Shown: piece by piece, positions 60,711 to 64,000 of the stretch
How positions within the stretch are numbered: position 1 is the stretch's first letter
How the letters are laid out: every line of letters starts with the position of its first letter
DNA from: Methylobacterium sp. B4
GTDB lineage: Bacteria > Pseudomonadota > Alphaproteobacteria > Rhizobiales > Beijerinckiaceae
DNA: 64,000 nt
Assembly: GCF_003201865.1 (NCBI RefSeq)
Contig: NZ_QJJJ01000002.1
Location: 348,616 to 412,615 of the forward strand
Reading direction: 5' to 3'
Made by a program: the position numbers and the translations under genes
The notes under the pieces: model-generated
Seen by the model: the letters and a program-made list of their open reading frames with translations, nothing else
The model's database searches: none
What the model was told of the DNA's origin: nothing

Positions 60711-61523
60711 TTGGCGTACGCGAACATCTTGGTCTCGGTCGATCTCGACGAGGCGACACCCGACCGCATCCGGCTCGCCGCCGGCCTCGCGCAGCGCTTC
60801 GAGGCGACGCTCACCGGAGCGGCCGCCTGCGCGCTGCCGATGCCGATCTTCTTCCAGGATATCGGCGAGATCGAGCGGCGGGAGACCGAGAACAAGGAGA
60901 AGGCGCTCGCCGCGCTCGAACGGGCCCGGGCCGTGTTCTCCGCCTGCGCCGAGGCGGTGGCACGCACCGATTGGCAGACGGCCCTGGCGGAGCCGGCCCG
61001 GCACCTCGTGGCCCGGGCGCGGGCGGCCGATCTCGTCGTCGTGCGGCGCCAGGGAGCCGACGACGATCCGCCGGGACCGTTCGGCGTGGCGCCCGGCGCC
61101 CTCCTGATGGAGGCCGGCCGTCCCGTGCTCGTGGTGCCGCCGCGCATCGAGGGGCTTCGGGCCGCGCGGATCGTCGTGGCCTGGAAGGACGGCGTCGCGG
61201 CGCGCCGGGCCGTCTCGGCTGCGCTGCCCTTCATGCGCGAGGCGGATCAGGTCTTCGTCGCCAGCGCGGGGCCGGGCGCCCATCACGAGGGCGCCGAGGA
61301 GGTGGCCGCCCATCTCGCCCGCCACGGTGCCCCGGTCACCACCCATCTCCTGCGCACCGCCGTGAGCGACGGCGACGAACTCCTGCGCTTCGCCCGGAAG
61401 CAGGAGGCCGACCTCATCGTGATGGGCGCCTACGGACATGCCCGCCTGCGGGAGTGGATGTTCGGCGGCGTCACCCGCGACGTGCTGCAGCACAGCCCCT
61501 TCCCCTGCCTGATGTGTCACTGA
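60711..61523 (+). CDS. Universal stress protein with two Usp domains
   Basis: A 270-residue cytoplasmic protein starting at TTG behind GGAGG. Domain one runs to about residue 140 (ANILVSVDLDEATPDRIRLA), domain two from 145 (AARIVVAWKDGVAARRAVSA) to the end, finishing with the ATP-binding-type loop VMGAYGHARLREWMFGGVTR (G-2X-G-9X-G). Tandem Usp proteins under FNR control are typical of low-oxygen survival regulons. Its TGA shares one base with the next start codon. Confidence 0.9.
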   Translation: MAYANILVSVDLDEATPDRIRLAAGLAQRFEATLTGAAACALPMPIFFQDIGEIERRETENKEKALAALERARAVFSACAEAVARTDWQTALAEPARHLVARARAADLVVVRRQGADDDPPGPFGVAPGALLMEAGRPVLVVPPRIEGLRAARIVVAWKDGVAARRAVSAALPFMREADQVFVASAGPGAHHEGAEEVAAHLARHGAPVTTHLLRTAVSDGDELLRFARKQEADLIVMGAYGHARLREWMFGGVTRDVLQHSPFPCLMCH

Positions 61524-61852
61524 TGCGCGCCTCGATCCTCGCAACCCTCCTGCTGTCGAGCCTGCCGGCCCTGCTGCCGGTCGCCGCCCAGGCGCTCGAT
61601 GCCCGCGCGCAGCGCGGCGCGACCATCGCCCGAACCCACTGCGCCCGCTGCCACGCGGTGGGGCGGGTCGGCGGCAGTCCGCTGGCGGAGGCGCCGCCCT
61701 TCCGCCTGCTGCACCGGCGCTACCCCGTCTCTGACCTCGGCGAGGCGCTGGCGGAGGGCATCACCACGGGGCACCCCACGATGCCGGAATTTCGCCTCGA
61801 CCCCGACGAGGCGCAGGCCCTGATCGCTTATCTGGCGACGCTCGAGCGGTAG
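61523..61852 (+). CDS. Small mono-heme cytochrome c
   Basis: A 109-residue exported class I cytochrome c: signal peptide (LATLLLSSLPALLPVAAQA), CARCH at Cys40-His44 for heme attachment and, near residue 86, the methionine ligand in GHPTMPEFRLD. The end YLATLER is the usual last helix. It depends on the ccm system at 11.9-16.6 kb. Co-translated with the Usp gene; in this island it could donate electrons to a terminal oxidase or nitrogen-oxide reductase. Confidence 0.9.
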   Translation: MRASILATLLLSSLPALLPVAAQALDARAQRGATIARTHCARCHAVGRVGGSPLAEAPPFRLLHRRYPVSDLGEALAEGITTGHPTMPEFRLDPDEAQALIAYLATLER

Positions 61853-61853
61853 A

Positions 61854-61873
61854 GCGCTCCGGTGCCGGAGCGC
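61854..61873. terminator. GC hairpin between cytochrome c gene and fnr-type regulator
   Basis: GCGCTCCGG (61854-61862) and CCGGAGCGC (61865-61873) are exact complements starting two bases after the cytochrome stop codon; in practice a stem of eight with a four-base loop. It lies between convergent genes and probably ends both. Confidence 0.65.
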
Positions 61874-61923
61874 AGGACGGTTCGTTGCGGAGATGGGCGT
61901 CGAGGCAAGGCTTGGCGGTCGCC

Positions 61924-62676
61924 TCAGCTTGCCGCCAGCTCTTCGAGCCGGGCGATGTCGAGCAGGCGCACGCCGCCGGGCACGATCAGGATCGCCTTGT
62001 CCCGGTCGAGCCGCGTCAGCATCCGGCTCACCGTCTCGATCGTGAGGCCGAGATGGTCGGCGATGTCCTGCCGCCCCATCGGCAACTCGACGGTCACCGA
62101 ATTCTGGCCGATGCGGGCGTAGCGGGCGCGCAGGCCGAGGAGGAAGCTCGCCACCTTCTCCTCGGCGGTGCGGCGCCCGAGCAGCATCATGTGGTCCTGC
62201 GCCAGGGTGAGTTCGTAGCCTGCGCGCTCATAGAGGCGCTGGAGCAGGTGCGGCGCCTCGGCAACGAGGCCCGCGAAGGCCCGCTTTTCGAAGCGGCAGA
62301 GCTTGGTCGGCGCCAGTGCCTCGGCGGTAACGGTAAAGCGCTCGGGCAGGGCGAGGCCGAGAAAGTCGCCGACCATGGCGAAGCCCACGACCTGACGGCG
62401 GCCATCCGGCAGCAACCGCGAGAGGCGCAGCATGCCCTCCGTCACGTTGTAGACGGCGCCGGCCGTGTTGTCCTGATGGAACAGGGCTTGGCGGGCATCC
62501 AGGTGGACCTGCTGGCTGACCGCCTCCAGGCGATCGAGTTCTTCCGTCGTGAGGGCGGCGCAGACGCTGACGAGACGCACGCCGCAGGCGGCGCAGCCAC
62601 CCTCGGACCGTTCGTGGGCGCAGGCGTGACCGTGATCGCCCCGCTCCCCGCCGGCCTGCGCGCCGCAATCCTGCAT
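61924..62676 (-). CDS. FNR-type oxygen-sensing regulator (FnrN/FnrL-like)
   Basis: A 250-residue CRP/FNR-family activator. The N-terminus carries Cys28-X2-Cys31-X7-Cys39 (GGCAACGVRLVSVC), and Cys127 lies in TKLCRFEKRAF, together four ligands for an oxygen-labile [4Fe-4S] cluster, which separates it from cluster-less FixK. Two further cysteines (4, 19) and several histidines precede them. The HTH has MGRQDIADHLGLTIETVSRM with the E-X2-SR recognition residues of FNR, which read TTGAT half-sites. ATG 62676 follows GGGAGCCTCCG. It likely controls the cyd, usp and cytochrome genes next to it. Confidence 0.9.
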   Translation of the reverse strand: MQDCGAQAGGERGDHGHACAHERSEGGCAACGVRLVSVCAALTTEELDRLEAVSQQVHLDARQALFHQDNTAGAVYNVTEGMLRLSRLLPDGRRQVVGFAMVGDFLGLALPERFTVTAEALAPTKLCRFEKRAFAGLVAEAPHLLQRLYERAGYELTLAQDHMMLLGRRTAEEKVASFLLGLRARYARIGQNSVTVELPMGRQDIADHLGLTIETVSRMLTRLDRDKAILIVPGGVRLLDIARLEELAAS

Positions 62677-63131
62677 CGGAGGCTCCCACGCCGCAATCGA
62701 TCCGACCCGAGAGATACGCCGGGTCGAACGGGCTTGTGAAGGAGGCGCGAGCAAGATCATCGCCACGGGGTTGGTTCGTGGATCGGGTCGAGGACTTCGA
62801 TCAAAGCTCGACCTACACGGAGCGAATTCATGGCGGTCGCCAAGGGAAACTCGATTGTGCCCAATGCTCGGCGCCGGACATGCTCGGAGATATCTCGAAC
62901 CTCTCTCTAGAATACGCACGCCTGCCTGCGACCGTGACGGCATCGGCGGAGCCCTCTACGGAAGCCGGTGCGGCTCCGGACGCTCGCGTCACCGGCCCCG
63001 GTCGCTGCAGCAAAAGCCCTTTTGACTGTGATCCCTGGGTGGTCGTGGGGGGGCTTGGAGAGGGCAAACGGGCCGTTCGTTCAGACGGATGACAGGTCGC
63101 GGGGGGCCTGTTACGACAGCCTCGGCTGACC
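62677..63131. other. Intergenic region, no supported gene
   Basis: 455 bases upstream of the FNR-type regulator and of the tRNA. Short open frames on both strands have no protein-like features. GATCAAAG at 62800 resembles half an FNR site but lacks the second half. Confidence 0.5.
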
Positions 63132-63208
63132 GGCCCCGTAGCTCAGCTGGATAGAGCAGCCGCCTTCTAAGCGGCAGGTCGTAGGTTCGAGCCCTACCGG
63201 GGTCGCCA
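63132..63208 (+). tRNA. tRNA-Arg (anticodon UCU)
   Basis: 77 bases fold as a complete cloverleaf. The acceptor stem GGCCCCG pairs with CGGGGTC, the D arm is GCTC..GAGC, the anticodon stem GCCGC/GCGGC holds the loop CTTCTAA with TCT at 63166-63168, and GGTTCGAGCC is the T arm. Discriminator G is followed by an encoded CCA. It reads AGA codons. Confidence 0.97.
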
Positions 63209-63549
63209 GCATGACCCGTCTCGATTGCCTGTCGAGGCTCGGTCGCTTCGCTCTCCATAGTTCGCCGAACACAGCGGTGCGGATGCTCTCACGAGGCAAC
63301 GCCCGAGATCCGTCCGTGGCGCGGCATCGCACGGCAGGCCGCCCAGCTTCGGCATCGCGCTGATGGAGCAAGCACCGTGCGACCGTTCCTTCAGGCCGGC
63401 AACACTGTCCTGCCTCACTGAAGGGTGCTCCGACTACGAGGCACCACGGGGCTTCGGGCTGTGAGCACGCCGTTGATCGCGCCTTTCCCACTCATCGGCG
63501 GGAGCGCCGAGCCGAAGCGATTGCTGGCAAACTTTTTCGAATCGGTCTG

Positions 63550-63578
63550 TTGACGTCGGTCGGGGCTGTCCGTAGAAG
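63550..63578 (+). promoter_or_regulatory. Probable rrn promoter P1
   Basis: TTGACG at 63550-63555, a 17-base spacer and TAGAAG at 63573-63578. It has the same geometry and the same TAGA -10 start as the second site 199 bases downstream. Position upstream of the 16S leader fits an rRNA promoter. Confidence 0.6.
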
Positions 63579-63748
63579 CTGCCTCACCGACGGGGCGCCG
63601 CGGTCCACCGCTTGGTGGTCAGGTGCCTCGGGGTCTTCGGAGTTTGTGGTGGAGCGGAGCTGATCCGGGTGACTGGATCGGGCGATCGCTGTCCTTCCTG
63701 CTCCGAGGTGTCGGCGCTTCCGGACGCTTCGGTGTCCGTTCGGAGCGG

Positions 63749-63777
63749 TTGACAGGACGGTTCGCCGGCTCTAGACG
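63749..63777 (+). promoter_or_regulatory. Probable rrn promoter P2
   Basis: A consensus -35 box TTGACA at 63749-63754, 17 bases, then TAGACG at 63772-63777. It is the best sigma70-like promoter seen in the window and lies about 150 bases before the boxA-like leader. Confidence 0.65.
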
Positions 63778-63925
63778 CCGCGGACCGCTGCGGCGGGGCC
63801 AAGATGGCGGCTACGGTCGCCGGCCCGGCAGAGGATTGATCGCCGAGGGTGGGCTGGATGGGCCGGGCAACCGGGCTGTCGGCGCGTCTTCGGTGGAGGG
63901 TTATGCCCGCAAGGGTGTAGGCTTC

Positions 63926-64000
63926 GCGCTCTTTGACAAGTGAATCGAGAGAAAGAGAAACGTGGGCGGCTTGTTTTCGTCCTTGCGGGTTCGAGCGATC
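63926..64000 (+). other. Leader of a 16S rRNA operon with boxA-like element
   Basis: GCTCTTTGACA at 63928-63938 matches the antitermination boxA-type sequence found just before alphaproteobacterial 16S genes, followed by the A/G-rich GAGAGAAAGAGAAACG stretch and a T-rich patch that is usual in processing stems. The mature 16S sequence has not begun at the window's end. Confidence 0.75.

Larger units (their letters stand above)
63209..63925 (+). other. Region upstream of an rRNA operon
   Basis: No protein gene is supported; reverse-strand frames here, including the one crossing the tRNA, are artefacts. The right half contains two promoter-like pairs and leads into the rRNA leader. Confidence 0.7.

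Noticed and set aside
62736..63092. Forward 118-codon open frame upstream of the tRNA
   Set aside because: No ribosome-binding site, no protein-like motif, and codon composition unlike the neighbouring genes.
63111..63491. Reverse-strand frame containing PVGLEPTTCRLEGGCSIQ across the tRNA
   Set aside because: This is the antisense translation of tRNA-Arg, a well-known artefact in databases; the tRNA fold is complete.

Overview
The window is GC-rich (clearly above 65% G+C by eye), densely coded chromosome of an alphaproteobacterium. The gene families and their order point to Hyphomicrobiales, most likely Methylobacterium or Methylorubrum: the alphaproteobacterial gene-transfer-agent tail genes, a ccmI-E-F-H (cycHJKL) operon, a class GN sortase with its target, and the leader of an rRNA operon at the right edge. 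The genus is inferred; the 16S gene itself starts beyond the window.

Layout. 1-8.5 kb: distal tail genes of a gene transfer agent (GTA g12-g15 equivalents), a DUF2793 protein broken by a frameshift in a G run, a GH24 lysozyme and small membrane proteins that look like a lysis module. 8.7-11.7 kb: a secreted PepSY-like protein, an OmpR-family response regulator and its sensor kinase (FeuPQ/PhoPQ type), with a decayed vapC toxin fragment between the last two. 11.9-16.6 kb: the ccmIEFH cytochrome c maturation operon; this CcmI carries a duplicated C-terminal unit. 16.6-24.8 kb: a DUF7002 protein, a DUF1007/NiCoT metal transport pair, a frameshifted conserved gene, a histidine phosphatase, a sortase target/sortase pair, an XRE regulator and an SMR transporter. 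25-32.5 kb: PBP1C and an alpha-2-macroglobulin; the N-terminal tail of PBP1C is encoded by a perfect 29-bp inverted repeat. 32.8-39.4 kb: a pseudoprotease with a peptidoglycan-binding domain, a DUF3309 protein, cysteine synthase, small ORFs, a NepR-like protein and a PAS hybrid histidine kinase.

39.4-45 kb is a copper-handling block on the minus strand: DUF2946, a YcnI-PCuAC fusion, PCuAC and SCO, then another DUF2946 protein and a TonB-dependent receptor broken by one amber codon. 45.3-53.7 kb: an L,D-transpeptidase, an ECF sigma/anti-sigma pair, a methyltransferase and a large tandem glycosyltransferase. 53.7-62.7 kb is a microaerobic respiration island: cydX-cydB-cydA diverging from cydD-cydC across a near-perfect FNR box, a truncated hemN, a universal stress protein, a mono-heme cytochrome c and an FNR-type [4Fe-4S] regulator. 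63.1-64 kb: tRNA-Arg(UCU), two tandem sigma70-like promoters and the boxA-like leader of an rRNA operon.

The ccm operon supplies the heme ligation needed by the c-type cytochrome at 61.5 kb. The SCO/PCuAC proteins suggest copper delivery to a heme-copper oxidase, while the cyd island would take over at low oxygen. Three genes are broken by single-base events, two of them in G runs, so sequencing error and true decay both have to be considered.
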